This document shows, one piece after another, positions 44,287 to 53,503 of a stretch of 64,000 nt of DNA. Both the position numbers and the translations under genes were made by a program. The notes under the pieces were generated by a model that was given only the letters and a program-made list of their open reading frames with translations, ran no database searches and was not told the DNA's origin. The stretch is from Pedobacter deserti (GTDB lineage: Bacteria > Bacteroidota > Bacteroidia > Sphingobacteriales > Sphingobacteriaceae), in the NCBI RefSeq assembly GCF_024436415.1, contig NZ_JAFMZQ010000001.1:1984001-2048000 (forward strand), written 5' to 3'. The number at the start of each line of letters is the position of its first letter. Positions within the stretch are counted from its first letter, which is position 1.

Positions 44287-45942
44287 ATGGAACTTGAGCT
44301 GCCGAACTTCTTAACTGCACAGATCGCAAAAGCCATTTGCGCAACCTTAATTCATTCTTTGTGGCAAGGTCTGGCTGTCGCCCTGGTCGCGGCGGTTACA
44401 GTCGTTTTCACAAAAAAGGCAAGCGCGGCCCTCAGGTATAAGTTGCTTATTGTTTGCTTTTTGGGGTTTAGTATCGCAGTACTCATGACATTCAACGTCC
44501 AGCTTAGCAAAGCTGATCTGAGCGTCGGGCAGTCGCCGTCAGCCATAAATTTCGTTGCCGCCGAAGATGGATCACCTGCCCAGACATCCGCGGACACCAG
44601 CATTGAAAGTTTATTTTTTAGTGTTTACGACTACCTCAACGCTCACTCGTCGACTGTGGTACTAATCTGGTTCCTGGTGATCTGCATCAAATACCTGGGG
44701 TTTGTGGCTGGGCTCCACCATGTTTACATGATAAGGCGCACACAGGTGAAGGCTGCCGGCAGGGCTTGGGAAACAAAACTTGAGGAGCTTTCGGTAGCTC
44801 TGGGCATCAAGAGAAAAGTGGCCATCCTTCAGTCTGGCCTAGCTAAAAGCCCTATGACAATTGGTTATTTAAAGCCAATGATCCTTATCCCTATCGGACT
44901 GCTTAATAGGCTCTCTGTCGCAGAGGTGGAAGCTATCCTACTTCATGAGCTTAGCCACATCCGTAGAAGAGACTATCTGGTTAACATATTCCAGCAGGTG
45001 GTCGAAATTATCTTCTTTTTCAATCCTGCGCTGCTCTGGCTTTCTGCGTTGATAAAAGCAGAACGAGAGCACTGCTGTGACGATATGGCTGTCAGCAAAA
45101 CGGGCGACAAGCGGACTTATATACAGGCGCTGCTGAGTTGCCAGCAATATAGTGATACGAAGCACGCCATGGCTATGGGTCTTTCCGGAAGGAAATCGGG
45201 CATTGTCGGACGCGTAAGACGTATAGTATCTAATAATAATCAAAGTTTAAATGTTATGGAAAAAGGAGTTCTAACATTCAGTATGGTTACGGCTGTACTG
45301 ATCACATTGACGGTATCGTCGACAGATGCCAGTATGGTGAAAAAGGCGGTGACGACGACGCAGAGTGTGCTTGTCGAAACCTTCACAGGGGGTAGCCCAG
45401 CACAGTTTGAGCGCAGTCCCGTTCAAAGCAAGCCTGTAAAATCGATCCGGAAAGGCGAAGGGGATCGTTTATACAGTTCACAACCCGTTGATTCGCTTCT
45501 TTCCACTGAAAGGCGTATCAGTGCTCGGGAAAACGGCAAGTTAGCCGATCTTAGTGTGGATGGCGACAAGTTTGCACGAAATCACATCGTGCAATATCTG
45601 CCTGAAGTAGAAGGACGGCATGCGCAGGCTAAGGTCGCCGAGGATGCAAGGAAAGTAAAAGCTGACACATTAACACAATTTGGTTTTAGCACCAATCGGT
45701 TACGGGAATGCGCACAATCTACCTGCATGCAGGATTTAATATCAGAAGCGCAGAATTTCAAGTCATGTTTGATCGTGTATCAAGCTGAATCAATATGGCT
45801 TGTTACGGATGACCGAAATGCTCTGGCAGCCATTATGAACGACTACCCTTTAAAAAAGATAGCCATCTGCAAAGGAAACATCAAGGTTAATGGAAGGCGT
45901 ATAGCTCAACGAAATCTTGTAATTCTGCGCGATCGAGATTAG
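44287..45942 (+). CDS. M56 (BlaR1/MecR1-like) membrane metallopeptidase
   Basis: 551 residues. Four predicted membrane helices lie within about 1-340, and the zinc site HELSH at His220-Glu221-His224 sits in AILLHELSHIRRRDYLVN, followed by EREHCCDDMAV with the third ligand. The helix near residue 325 (TFSMVTAVLITLTV) leads into a periplasmic tail of about 210 residues that is not a penicillin-binding sensor domain. The last 85 residues have two paired Cys (RECAQSTCMQ) and a compact alpha/beta-like look that I do not recognise. It likely cleaves or inactivates the BlaI-type repressor in response to an unknown envelope signal. Confidence 0.9.
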   Translation: MELELPNFLTAQIAKAICATLIHSLWQGLAVALVAAVTVVFTKKASAALRYKLLIVCFLGFSIAVLMTFNVQLSKADLSVGQSPSAINFVAAEDGSPAQTSADTSIESLFFSVYDYLNAHSSTVVLIWFLVICIKYLGFVAGLHHVYMIRRTQVKAAGRAWETKLEELSVALGIKRKVAILQSGLAKSPMTIGYLKPMILIPIGLLNRLSVAEVEAILLHELSHIRRRDYLVNIFQQVVEIIFFFNPALLWLSALIKAEREHCCDDMAVSKTGDKRTYIQALLSCQQYSDTKHAMAMGLSGRKSGIVGRVRRIVSNNNQSLNVMEKGVLTFSMVTAVLITLTVSSTDASMVKKAVTTTQSVLVETFTGGSPAQFERSPVQSKPVKSIRKGEGDRLYSSQPVDSLLSTERRISARENGKLADLSVDGDKFARNHIVQYLPEVEGRHAQAKVAEDARKVKADTLTQFGFSTNRLRECAQSTCMQDLISEAQNFKSCLIVYQAESIWLVTDDRNALAAIMNDYPLKKIAICKGNIKVNGRRIAQRNLVILRDRD

Positions 45943-45973
45943 GTGCGTTTGCGTAAAAGTTATAGTCGTATAT

Positions 45974-47302
45974 TCATTTTTCTTCAAGCAACTCAAGTAT
46001 TCCTTCGTTCTGAATAATTAACATGCCTTGTCGGTCTGAACTGATTCCTTGTTCGAGCCTGTAGGTGTACGTAGGTTTGCTGCCGGCCATGACGGTCGGC
46101 AGGTAAGCAAACTGAACGCCTGCTGTTTGGGCCGATAAGGCTTCGCCTACTTCCACAATATGTGTAGATACTAAAAAGCAGCAACGAGTATAGCGGGCGA
46201 AGGCCTGTGTAACCGCAAGCGTACCATCATAAGCGTCCTTCACATTGGTGCCTTTAAAGAGCTCGTCGAAAATAACCACGAGATTTTTGCCCGATGCCAC
46301 TTCTTGGGCTACATGCTTTACACGGAGCACTTCCGCATAAAAATGGCTTAGTCCGAGTTCAATGTTGTCAGGTACGTTTACGGAGGAATAGATGCCGTCT
46401 TTTACGGAAAACACCATGTCCTCGGCCGCGACCGGGAAACCCATGTGTGCAAGGTATACAGAGATTCCGAAGGCTTTCATGAGCGTAGATTTACCAGCCA
46501 TATTTGCACCAGTAAGGAACAGTAGGTTAGAAGATTCTTTAAAGGACAAAGGATTCGCGACGGCTTTCTCGAGCATGGGATGCCGCAGGGCAGAACTGCG
46601 GTATTCATTTTTTTCTTTGGGCAATGCTTCTGCATAGGAAAAACCCTTCGCATGGGATACCTGGGCAACAGCAATGTAAACGTCTAAACGGCAAACTTCG
46701 TCGAACAAAAGCTCGATCTCTTTACGCAGCACGTGACGCATCAGGTGGTCGTACCTGGCCAGCTTGACTAAAGGCCACCCTGCTACCTCATTTCCCCTGA
46801 TAAGGCTTGCCAGCCGGGCATCTGAAAATATAGGTCCAAATAGCTTCCAGGTGTTGTTATAGGGGCTGCTGTCAATTTGCTGTCCAAGTTTTTCCCAGAA
46901 GTCCCGGAGCTTGTTCAGGACTTCCACAGTGGCCGAAAGCCCGTCGACCATCCGCTGGAACTTGTCGTCGCGCAGTACGGTGGCAGATGCTTTTTTTAGC
47001 ATCAGATTCACCAGCCCACTTATCCTGTTCCTGGAGGTCCCTAAGGCCATGTGATTTCCTGCCGCATCAAAAATTGGCCCGTCCAGCGGAAATGTCAATC
47101 CCGCTTGCTGAAAAAACTGAATGACGCTGCTCCGCTGGTTGATATCTTCGGGGTTGGTGAGCGGCGTTTTGAACATTTCCTGCAACAGCCGTTCGCCTCC
47201 GGTGGTTTTTGTTTTATTAAAAAGGCTGAATATGGAGTTAGGATTAAATCTTCCTGCCAGATTCAGGTCGTCAAGTGTTTGTTTATCTGCTATAAAGCTC
47301 AT
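45974..47302 (-). CDS. MutS-like ATPase, paralogue A (downstream copy)
   Basis: 442-residue protein with only the core, clamp and ATPase parts of MutS; the mismatch-binding and connector domains are absent. It opens with KQTLDDLNLAGRFNPNSIFS, the start of the lever region. Walker A is TGANMAGKSTLMKA near residue 267, the signature helix is VPDNIELGLSHFYAEVLR, and Walker B is LVVIFDELFKGTNVKDAYDG. A role in mismatch repair is unlikely without domain I; such short MutS-like proteins are common in Bacteroidota and uncharacterised. It begins directly after the stop codon of its paralogue, with no spacer, so the two are translationally coupled. Confidence 0.88.
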   Translation of the reverse strand: MSFIADKQTLDDLNLAGRFNPNSIFSLFNKTKTTGGERLLQEMFKTPLTNPEDINQRSSVIQFFQQAGLTFPLDGPIFDAAGNHMALGTSRNRISGLVNLMLKKASATVLRDDKFQRMVDGLSATVEVLNKLRDFWEKLGQQIDSSPYNNTWKLFGPIFSDARLASLIRGNEVAGWPLVKLARYDHLMRHVLRKEIELLFDEVCRLDVYIAVAQVSHAKGFSYAEALPKEKNEYRSSALRHPMLEKAVANPLSFKESSNLLFLTGANMAGKSTLMKAFGISVYLAHMGFPVAAEDMVFSVKDGIYSSVNVPDNIELGLSHFYAEVLRVKHVAQEVASGKNLVVIFDELFKGTNVKDAYDGTLAVTQAFARYTRCCFLVSTHIVEVGEALSAQTAGVQFAYLPTVMAGSKPTYTYRLEQGISSDRQGMLIIQNEGILELLEEK

Positions 47303-48646
47303 TTATATGTTGTTAGGGACCTTTATTCCCGCCTCAAGTATCTCAATTATCCGTTCGTTGTTAATGATCAGCATGCCATGCCGGTCGTCCGTAATACCCT
47401 CTTCCAGCCTGTATGTATAAACAGGCTCAGAACCTTGCATCAGGGTGGGCAGATAGATGAACCGTATGTTCTGGTGCTTTTCTCGCAGTACCTGCCCTGC
47501 TTCGATGATGTGCGTGGATATGATGAACATGCCATTTCGCTTACGGGAAAACGCGCTAGTAATGGCCAAAGTGGCTTCATAGGCATCTTTAACGTTCGTA
47601 CCCCTGAAGAGCTCGTCGAACACGACGAACAGCTTGGAGCCACTGGCCAGTTCTTTGGCTATTTTTTTTAACCTTAAAACCTCTGCATAAAAGTGGCTGG
47701 CCCCCATACTAAGGTTGTCGGGCAGGTTAATGTTGGTGAAAATCCCGTCCATTACAGAGAATTCCATGCGTTTAGCAGCTACCGGGAAACCCATATGTGC
47801 AAGAAACATGGCAATGCCCAGCGACTTCATGAAAGTAGACTTCCCCGCCATATTGGCTCCGGTTAGGAAGATCACGTTGTTTTCTCCATCAATCTGTACG
47901 GAGTTTGGTACTGCATTTTGGACCAGGGGATGATACAGGCCCTCGATTGTCGTACAGTCGACTGAAGCTACAAGGGAGGGAAAGCAGAGTTTCCGCTCCC
48001 TGGCAACTTTACCTGCCGCGAGGTATACATCCAGATGGTAAATGTATCTGAGTAATTTTTGCACGGTATCCTTGTGGCTAAAACGGAAAACACCGTCATA
48101 ACTGGATAAAGTTTCTTCGGCCAACTTTCCCTCCGGTTGGTTTAGAACCGGATGAAACACCTGGTCTTTCAAGAGCGCGACTATCTCCCTGGCCTCAGTA
48201 TAGTAACCGTCGTCCCCGCTCAGATTTAAGGACGAAATAAAGTTGTACAGCGTTTTAAGCAGCTCAGCCAAAGCTGTAATCCCCTGATAAATGATCGATG
48301 TTTCCGTATTCACTGCAATGAAGTTGCCGAGCTTAGTTCCAATGGAACGGTTCTGGGCAGAAATCCTGGTCCGCTCATCCGTGTTGGCCAGGTATGGCTC
48401 GATTGCGTCGAAACTTGCAAGTGGGAAAGGAAACGGTGTTTCAAGGCTTGAAAAATATCGGATGACGCCACAGCGACGCTTTATGGATGTTTCATTTGCC
48501 AGGGGGTACCGAAACATTTCTTCCAGAACCGCTGCGCCACCTCGTGTAGCGCAGCGGTTAAAGATTGAATATATGGAATTGCTTCCCTGCCGTCCAAAAA
48601 TGTTGAGGTCGTCCAGCGTTTGCTTATCTGTTTTAAAAAACGTCAT
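47303..48646 (-). CDS. MutS-like ATPase, paralogue B (upstream copy)
   Basis: 447-residue homologue of the next gene in the operon, with the same layout: KQTLDDLNIFGRQGSNSIYS at the N-terminus, Walker A TGANMAGKSTFMKS near residue 265, LPDNLSMGASHFYAEVLRLK, Walker B LFVVFDELFRGTNVKDAYEA and IISTHIIEAGQ. The N-terminal halves of the two differ much more than their ATPase halves, as in an old tandem duplication whose products may pair as a heterodimer, like MutS homologues do. Its ATG follows the stop of the GldF-GldG fusion after one base. Confidence 0.88.
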   Translation of the reverse strand: MTFFKTDKQTLDDLNIFGRQGSNSIYSIFNRCATRGGAAVLEEMFRYPLANETSIKRRCGVIRYFSSLETPFPFPLASFDAIEPYLANTDERTRISAQNRSIGTKLGNFIAVNTETSIIYQGITALAELLKTLYNFISSLNLSGDDGYYTEAREIVALLKDQVFHPVLNQPEGKLAEETLSSYDGVFRFSHKDTVQKLLRYIYHLDVYLAAGKVARERKLCFPSLVASVDCTTIEGLYHPLVQNAVPNSVQIDGENNVIFLTGANMAGKSTFMKSLGIAMFLAHMGFPVAAKRMEFSVMDGIFTNINLPDNLSMGASHFYAEVLRLKKIAKELASGSKLFVVFDELFRGTNVKDAYEATLAITSAFSRKRNGMFIISTHIIEAGQVLREKHQNIRFIYLPTLMQGSEPVYTYRLEEGITDDRHGMLIINNERIIEILEAGIKVPNNI

Positions 48647-48647
48647 G

Positions 48648-50960
48648 TTATTTCCGCTTTCTCCTGATCAGCAACACGCTTCCAAAGGCCAGTAAAACGA
48701 TCGGTATAACCCATACAAAGAGAATATTTAACCGGCTTACTCCTTCTGAAGTTACCGTTAAGCGCTTATCTTTCGCATCGGGACGCGAGGTATCGATCGG
48801 GAATTCCCCGTAATTGAGCCAACTGAATATGGCCGTATTAAAGGCAAAATTCGCTGTCTTTACATTGTACCTGCCAAGTTCTGCATTGCTCATCAAGTCG
48901 GCGTCGCCGATGATTACGATACGCTGTTCTTTTCCGGCTACTTTTCTGGTAAGAGAAACCGCGGTCGGCACGGAAATTCTTTGGTCTCCCTCGGCCGCCG
49001 AGAAAACTACCTCAGCAGAATCTGATACCATTTTTTGCTTTTTGAGCCAGGTTTTATCCTTATTGGTTACCAGCAGGGGCGTAATACGGAAAGCACCGCC
49101 GTCTTTATAAGAAAGACCTGTTGCGCCCGGCATAGCAACGGGCAGGCTGTCGGTTAACGACTTTTGGACGTCTTTTGTGAATTGGGCAGAAGCAGCCGTA
49201 ATTTCAGTCAGCACCAGGTCGGGCGCCAGGTCAGCGCTCGGTTGGGCAACGATGCCGTCCATCAGCGTTACGCCGAATTGTTTGAGCAAGGGGTTTAGTA
49301 CATCCTGCTTGCCTGGCTCGCCCATTATTAAAAGATTGCCGCCCTTATCTATATAACGCTGTATTGTTGATAAAGTGGATTCACTTAGATTAACTTTTGG
49401 ATCAGCGATCACCAGGGTTGAAATCCAGGCAGGGATTTCACCGGATTCGGTAGAAACCGTATCTACGTCGAAACCTTGATTAATCAGCGCATGCCTGAAG
49501 GTCTTGGTATTGGTCAGCATTTTATATTCCCTGTCGCCGGTCTTGTTCACGTTACGCTCCAGGTTTCCGGTAAGAAAGCCAATTCTCGGCATCTTAGCCT
49601 GAAGCAGACGCTTGAGGGCCGCCGAGATTTCAGTCTCGCTGGGAAAAGTCATGATGTCATTATATATCCGCAGAAAGGTGGTTCTGTTTTTATACTTTAA
49701 CTGCATGACGAAGCGATTCAGCTCAGGTTTAAGGTCAATGGTCTTCTGGATCTCTTCCGGAGTTTTAAACTTGTCGAGGCTCATCTTAAAGCTTTTAGCG
49801 TTCATCGCGGCAATGTCCTTCAAGGTTTTACCCGGATAAGCTTTAAGCAGATAATTATTTTCGAGAGGTTCATCGTAATACATGACGTAGTCGAAAGCGA
49901 TGTCGGGTTTGAATCTTGTGTAAGGCTCCCAGACCGACAGATATCTGTTACGCACAGATGGCATGCCTAAATAACTCCGGTTATCCAGAAGGTTGTTGTA
50001 CACCGTAACTGTGAGTTTATCTTTTCCGAGTTCACGAATGATGTTTTGGGCTTTGGGAGTCAGCGTGTTGTTTTTGTTGGCCGTGGTGTCCAGATACCCG
50101 ATCATTCCGGGACGCGAGGAAATGTAGCCAACGCTGATTGCTGAAACGACGATGACGAAATACCTTCCTAGCTTTATCCATGCCGGCTTCGATTCCCTTC
50201 CGGCCAGGAGTTTAGAAATACTCAGACCAAGGAAAATATAGATAATGAGGAGGAAATAGATCAGGTCCTTGCTGGTGATCAATCCGCCCAGCATGTGGCT
50301 CGTGCGTCCGGACAGGGAAAGAAAATAGGTAATGTCCCGCACAAAATCATACTGCTGCCACACCGTACCGATGTAGGTTAAAATCCCGATCATGACAAAG
50401 GTGCTTACTGCTGCCACTACCTGATAAGTCGTTAAACACGACATAAACAGACCTATCGCCGCGTAGGCGCATAACAACAGGAAGAAGCCCAGTACTGCCG
50501 AGAGGAGTGTGCCTGAATCGACACTTACAATATGGAACGCACCCAGAATCATAAAAACCGTAACTATGGCAACGAGGATCAAGCTGTAGACCACCATGGC
50601 CAGGTATTTCCCGAAAATAATCTCGCTAATTTTGATCGGCGAGGAGTAGAGCAGCTTGATTGTACCTCCATTGATCTCCCGGCTTATAAGGCCCATGGTG
50701 AGCAGGGGAATGTAGAGGTACAGGTTTTGCATCACACTGCTGAACATTCCTCTCATCGGGTCTGTAAAGATCTTGAAAGTCAGTGGTGCTAGATAGTCGA
50801 GGTTACGACCACCTGCTTCCTGCATGCTTGTATAGGAATCGAGCAACTTCAAATAAGACAGCGCGCACTGGATGAAAAATACGATCATTAAAAACCAGGC
50901 AATGGGAGAGTAGAACAGATTCTTAAGTTCCGTTTTAGCAACTTTAAATATCATCTTCAT
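48648..50960 (-). CDS. GldF-GldG-type fusion: ABC-2 permease joined to a GldG-like extracytoplasmic domain
   Basis: 770 residues. Residues 1-265 are an ABC-2-type permease with six hydrophobic segments, opening FKVAKTELKNLFYSPIAWFL like GldF, with GLISREINGGTIKLLYSSPI near residue 88. After a further helix (about 268-290) comes a large extracytoplasmic part (about 300-735) like GldG (ABC-transporter auxiliary domain): LTPKAQNIIRELGKDKLTVT, FLTGNLERNVN, IDKGGNLLIMGEPGKQDVLN. A last helix (742-765) ends in RRKRK. In gliding Bacteroidota gldF and gldG are separate genes; here they are one. The product would pair with the ATPase encoded just upstream. No other gliding genes are in the window. Confidence 0.87.
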   Translation of the reverse strand: MKMIFKVAKTELKNLFYSPIAWFLMIVFFIQCALSYLKLLDSYTSMQEAGGRNLDYLAPLTFKIFTDPMRGMFSSVMQNLYLYIPLLTMGLISREINGGTIKLLYSSPIKISEIIFGKYLAMVVYSLILVAIVTVFMILGAFHIVSVDSGTLLSAVLGFFLLLCAYAAIGLFMSCLTTYQVVAAVSTFVMIGILTYIGTVWQQYDFVRDITYFLSLSGRTSHMLGGLITSKDLIYFLLIIYIFLGLSISKLLAGRESKPAWIKLGRYFVIVVSAISVGYISSRPGMIGYLDTTANKNNTLTPKAQNIIRELGKDKLTVTVYNNLLDNRSYLGMPSVRNRYLSVWEPYTRFKPDIAFDYVMYYDEPLENNYLLKAYPGKTLKDIAAMNAKSFKMSLDKFKTPEEIQKTIDLKPELNRFVMQLKYKNRTTFLRIYNDIMTFPSETEISAALKRLLQAKMPRIGFLTGNLERNVNKTGDREYKMLTNTKTFRHALINQGFDVDTVSTESGEIPAWISTLVIADPKVNLSESTLSTIQRYIDKGGNLLIMGEPGKQDVLNPLLKQFGVTLMDGIVAQPSADLAPDLVLTEITAASAQFTKDVQKSLTDSLPVAMPGATGLSYKDGGAFRITPLLVTNKDKTWLKKQKMVSDSAEVVFSAAEGDQRISVPTAVSLTRKVAGKEQRIVIIGDADLMSNAELGRYNVKTANFAFNTAIFSWLNYGEFPIDTSRPDAKDKRLTVTSEGVSRLNILFVWVIPIVLLAFGSVLLIRRKRK

Positions 50961-50971
50961 GTGGTGTAAGA

Positions 50972-51919
50972 TTATTTGGGTGAATGGATGGATTGAGCGG
51001 ATTTGCCAGACAGATGCTTGAAGATCTCATCAAGCGCACTCTTGTCGACCGTAATTTCCCTTAGTTTCCAGCCTTTTTCCATGCTGGCAGCGATTACCCG
51101 TTCGGTGATGTCCTGGTCGCCGCTAAAATACAGTCGTATCTGGCGCTCAGTCAGGAAGTCTACATTGTTTATCCCTTCAATTTGCAGCAATTCTTCCCGC
51201 ACCGGCGGGTTTTCCATGCTTACCAGCAGGCTATGTGGTTCCACATAATTATTGAAAGCATCCATGGTATCGGCAAATACAATTCTGCCGCCTTCGATCA
51301 TCATGATCTCCTTGCAAAGCACTTGTACCTCGGCCAGGATATGCGAAGAAAAGATCACCACCCGGTCGGTCGCGATTTCCTTGATCAACGATCTCACCTC
51401 AGTGATCTGGTTGGGATCGAGCCCGTTGGTAGGCTCATCAAGCACTACAACTTTCGGGTGGTGGATGATGGCTTGCGCAATGCCAACACGCTGACGATAA
51501 CCGCCCGACAGGTTGCCTATCAGCCGGCTGCCGAAGTGTGTTATTCCACAGCGCTCTTTCGCTTCGGCCATGGCTTCCTTAATTTTCGCTTTAGGGATAA
51601 GGCGCAGTTCTGCACAGTATTGTAAATACTCGTCTACAGTCAGGTCCAGATACAGTGGAGGTGTTTGCGGTAAAAAGCCGATATACCGTTTGGCGAGCTC
51701 CGGTTGCTCCCTGGTATTAATGCCGTTGATGTAAACGTTTCCTTCGGTTTGATTTAAAACGCCGCAAAGGATATTCATGGTGGTCGATTTACCCGCTCCA
51801 TTGGAGCCCAGCAGGCCAACAATGCCGCTGTGGTTAATTTCCATGTTGATGTCGCGGATCGCCCAGGCGTTACTGTACCTGTGCGACAGGTTTTCTAGTT
51901 TGATAATGTGCTCTTTCAC
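50972..51919 (-). CDS. GldA-like ABC transporter ATP-binding protein
   Basis: 315-residue ABC ATPase, the partner of the fusion permease that starts 11 bp downstream. Walker A is GLLGSNGAGKST near residue 34, the signature motif LSGGYRQRVGIAQ near 137, Walker B VVLDEPTNGLDP near 157 and the H-loop FSSHILAEV. The C-terminal 90 residues form a small regulatory domain, as in the GldA and NatA groups. It is the first gene of the four-gene operon ATPase, permease fusion, and two MutS-like proteins. GldA is a reasonable family name, but the substrate and any link to motility are unproven. Confidence 0.9.
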   Translation of the reverse strand: MKEHIIKLENLSHRYSNAWAIRDINMEINHSGIVGLLGSNGAGKSTTMNILCGVLNQTEGNVYINGINTREQPELAKRYIGFLPQTPPLYLDLTVDEYLQYCAELRLIPKAKIKEAMAEAKERCGITHFGSRLIGNLSGGYRQRVGIAQAIIHHPKVVVLDEPTNGLDPNQITEVRSLIKEIATDRVVIFSSHILAEVQVLCKEIMMIEGGRIVFADTMDAFNNYVEPHSLLVSMENPPVREELLQIEGINNVDFLTERQIRLYFSGDQDITERVIAASMEKGWKLREITVDKSALDEIFKHLSGKSAQSIHSPK

Positions 51920-51983
51920 GTCTGATTTTTTGGTTTCAATTTGTATATTATGTTTGCGCCTGACCGTTTGCCGGGCAATGGGA

Positions 51984-52056
51984 GATCATGCTGAGCCGAC
52001 AAAGGCCTTGCTCAGTTCATAAGCTGCTTAGACAATTCGTCTAACTCAGCATGATC
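51984..52056. repeat. 73-bp structured inverted repeat between susD and the ABC operon
   Basis: GATCATGCTGAG (51984-51995) pairs perfectly with CTCAGCATGATC (52045-52056), and inside it TTAGAC (52028-52033) pairs with GTCTAA (52039-52044) around AATTC. No T run follows on either strand, so it is not a standard terminator. It resembles the long palindromic intergenic repeats of Bacteroidota built on CATGCTGAG, but copy number cannot be seen from this window: I find only this one. Confidence 0.7.
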
Positions 52057-52084
52057 AGTTATTTAAAAAATTTGCAGTCGTTGC

Positions 52085-53491
52085 TTAATCCGATGGATTT
52101 TGCGGCCAGTTGGGATTGAAAGACATCACCTGGATGGGGATTTGCAAAGTATATTTCTTGCTATGCGGAGGCAGGGTAGCCAGCAGATTGTTCTGCCCAT
52201 CGTAGCGGTTCACTGCAGGCATACGGCCTTCAGTATCCAGTCTGCGCATATCGAACCAGCGCATACTGTTAAACGTAAACTCCAGGTTTCTTTCTGTCAG
52301 CACTTTTTGCAGTACTTCTTCCTGAACTGACGATTCATATTTTTGGTAGTCGGCCGGTTTAAAACGTGCCTTGCGGACCAGATCAAGTTCGCTTATCGCT
52401 TTGGGCAGGTCGTTGGCACGTGCTGCGGCTTCCGCCAGGATCAGGCGCATTTCTTCTACAGAGGTTCCGCAGTTCGGATATGCCCCGGAGTAGGAGACAC
52501 CCCAACCCAGGTGAACCACCGTACCTCGTTTTTCAAAGCTGTAGTCGCCCAGACTAGTATAATAAAACGCTAGTCGAAGATCCTTTCTGTCGAAACGCTT
52601 TAAGTGGGCCAAGGTTGGCGTGAACTGCGTGAAAGTGGTTTTGTGCACCCGGGCATAAATTGCACCCGGACGTATAATGATCGGTGGCATGGCACTAACG
52701 CCGGAGAGGGCGCCAAAATCTAAAACAGTCTTTTGTCCGTTATCCAGCGCAAGCTGCGCACTTTCTGCAGCCTTGGCAAAATTACCCATGTATAGATACG
52801 TTCTGGCCAGCACACTGTAGGCCGCTGGGAGCGACCCGCGGAAACGGTTCTGGTTATTATCTTTCGGCAATGCGGCTATTGCAGCGTTTATGTCTGCAAT
52901 GATGTGATCATAGATTTCCTTTACCGTACTACGGGGCGGTGTCGGATCATTCAGGTCATTGGAAGTCACAAAGGGTACGGCCAGATCCTTGTCGGCAGTC
53001 TCAGCCTTATATACGTTTCCGTAAAGATTTACGAGGTACAGATAGCTGAACGCCCTGCCGAGCTGTGCTTCTGCCCGTATACTGTTTTTTTGCTGTTCCG
53101 TACCGCCAGTAGCTTCATCTATTCCGTTTAAAACCGTGTTGTAATAATAAATCGACTCATAAAAATCTTTCCAGATTGCCGGGGCAGCGGCGAGATCAAG
53201 GGCGAACTGTTTCTGCCAGGTATAGATCCAGTTGTTCTGGGAAGTAAACGGATTTTTGATGTAAACGTCGTCTACGTTATCATCCAACAGGTTTAGTTCA
53301 TTTGGAATGGCCTGTTCAAGGCTAAACAGATTATTTAGCCATAAGTCATAATCCCCAACTGTTTTGAGCAGTCGTTTTCCTTTCGGCTGAACATCCAGGT
53401 ACTTATCACAGGAAGTCAGAAGCAACAGCGGAAGCGCGGCTAAAACCAGCCACTTCCTGATATTTGCGTTTAATACGTTCAATGTTTTCAT
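52085..53491 (-). CDS. SusD/RagB-type surface lipoprotein (Sus locus 2)
   Basis: 468 residues. Signal peptide with lipobox LTSC (in LLLLTSCDKYLDVQPKGKR). The family core is SIRAEAQLGRAFSYLYLVNL near residue 137, and the C-terminal half has EEMRLILAEAAARANDLPKA and RNLEFTFNSMRWFDMRRL. It would cap the SusC of the same locus. The start is taken as the ATG at 53491; ATG 53497 or TTG 53503 are possible, and all give the same signal peptide. It is the last gene of the locus, 12 bp behind susC. Confidence 0.92.
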   Translation of the reverse strand: MKTLNVLNANIRKWLVLAALPLLLLTSCDKYLDVQPKGKRLLKTVGDYDLWLNNLFSLEQAIPNELNLLDDNVDDVYIKNPFTSQNNWIYTWQKQFALDLAAAPAIWKDFYESIYYYNTVLNGIDEATGGTEQQKNSIRAEAQLGRAFSYLYLVNLYGNVYKAETADKDLAVPFVTSNDLNDPTPPRSTVKEIYDHIIADINAAIAALPKDNNQNRFRGSLPAAYSVLARTYLYMGNFAKAAESAQLALDNGQKTVLDFGALSGVSAMPPIIIRPGAIYARVHKTTFTQFTPTLAHLKRFDRKDLRLAFYYTSLGDYSFEKRGTVVHLGWGVSYSGAYPNCGTSVEEMRLILAEAAARANDLPKAISELDLVRKARFKPADYQKYESSVQEEVLQKVLTERNLEFTFNSMRWFDMRRLDTEGRMPAVNRYDGQNNLLATLPPHSKKYTLQIPIQVMSFNPNWPQNPSD

Positions 53492-53503
53492 GATCATAAA
53501 CAA

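Noticed and set aside
45974..48646. MutS or MutS2 mismatch-repair proteins
   Set aside because: Both are only about 445 residues, with no mismatch-binding domain and no Smr nuclease domain.
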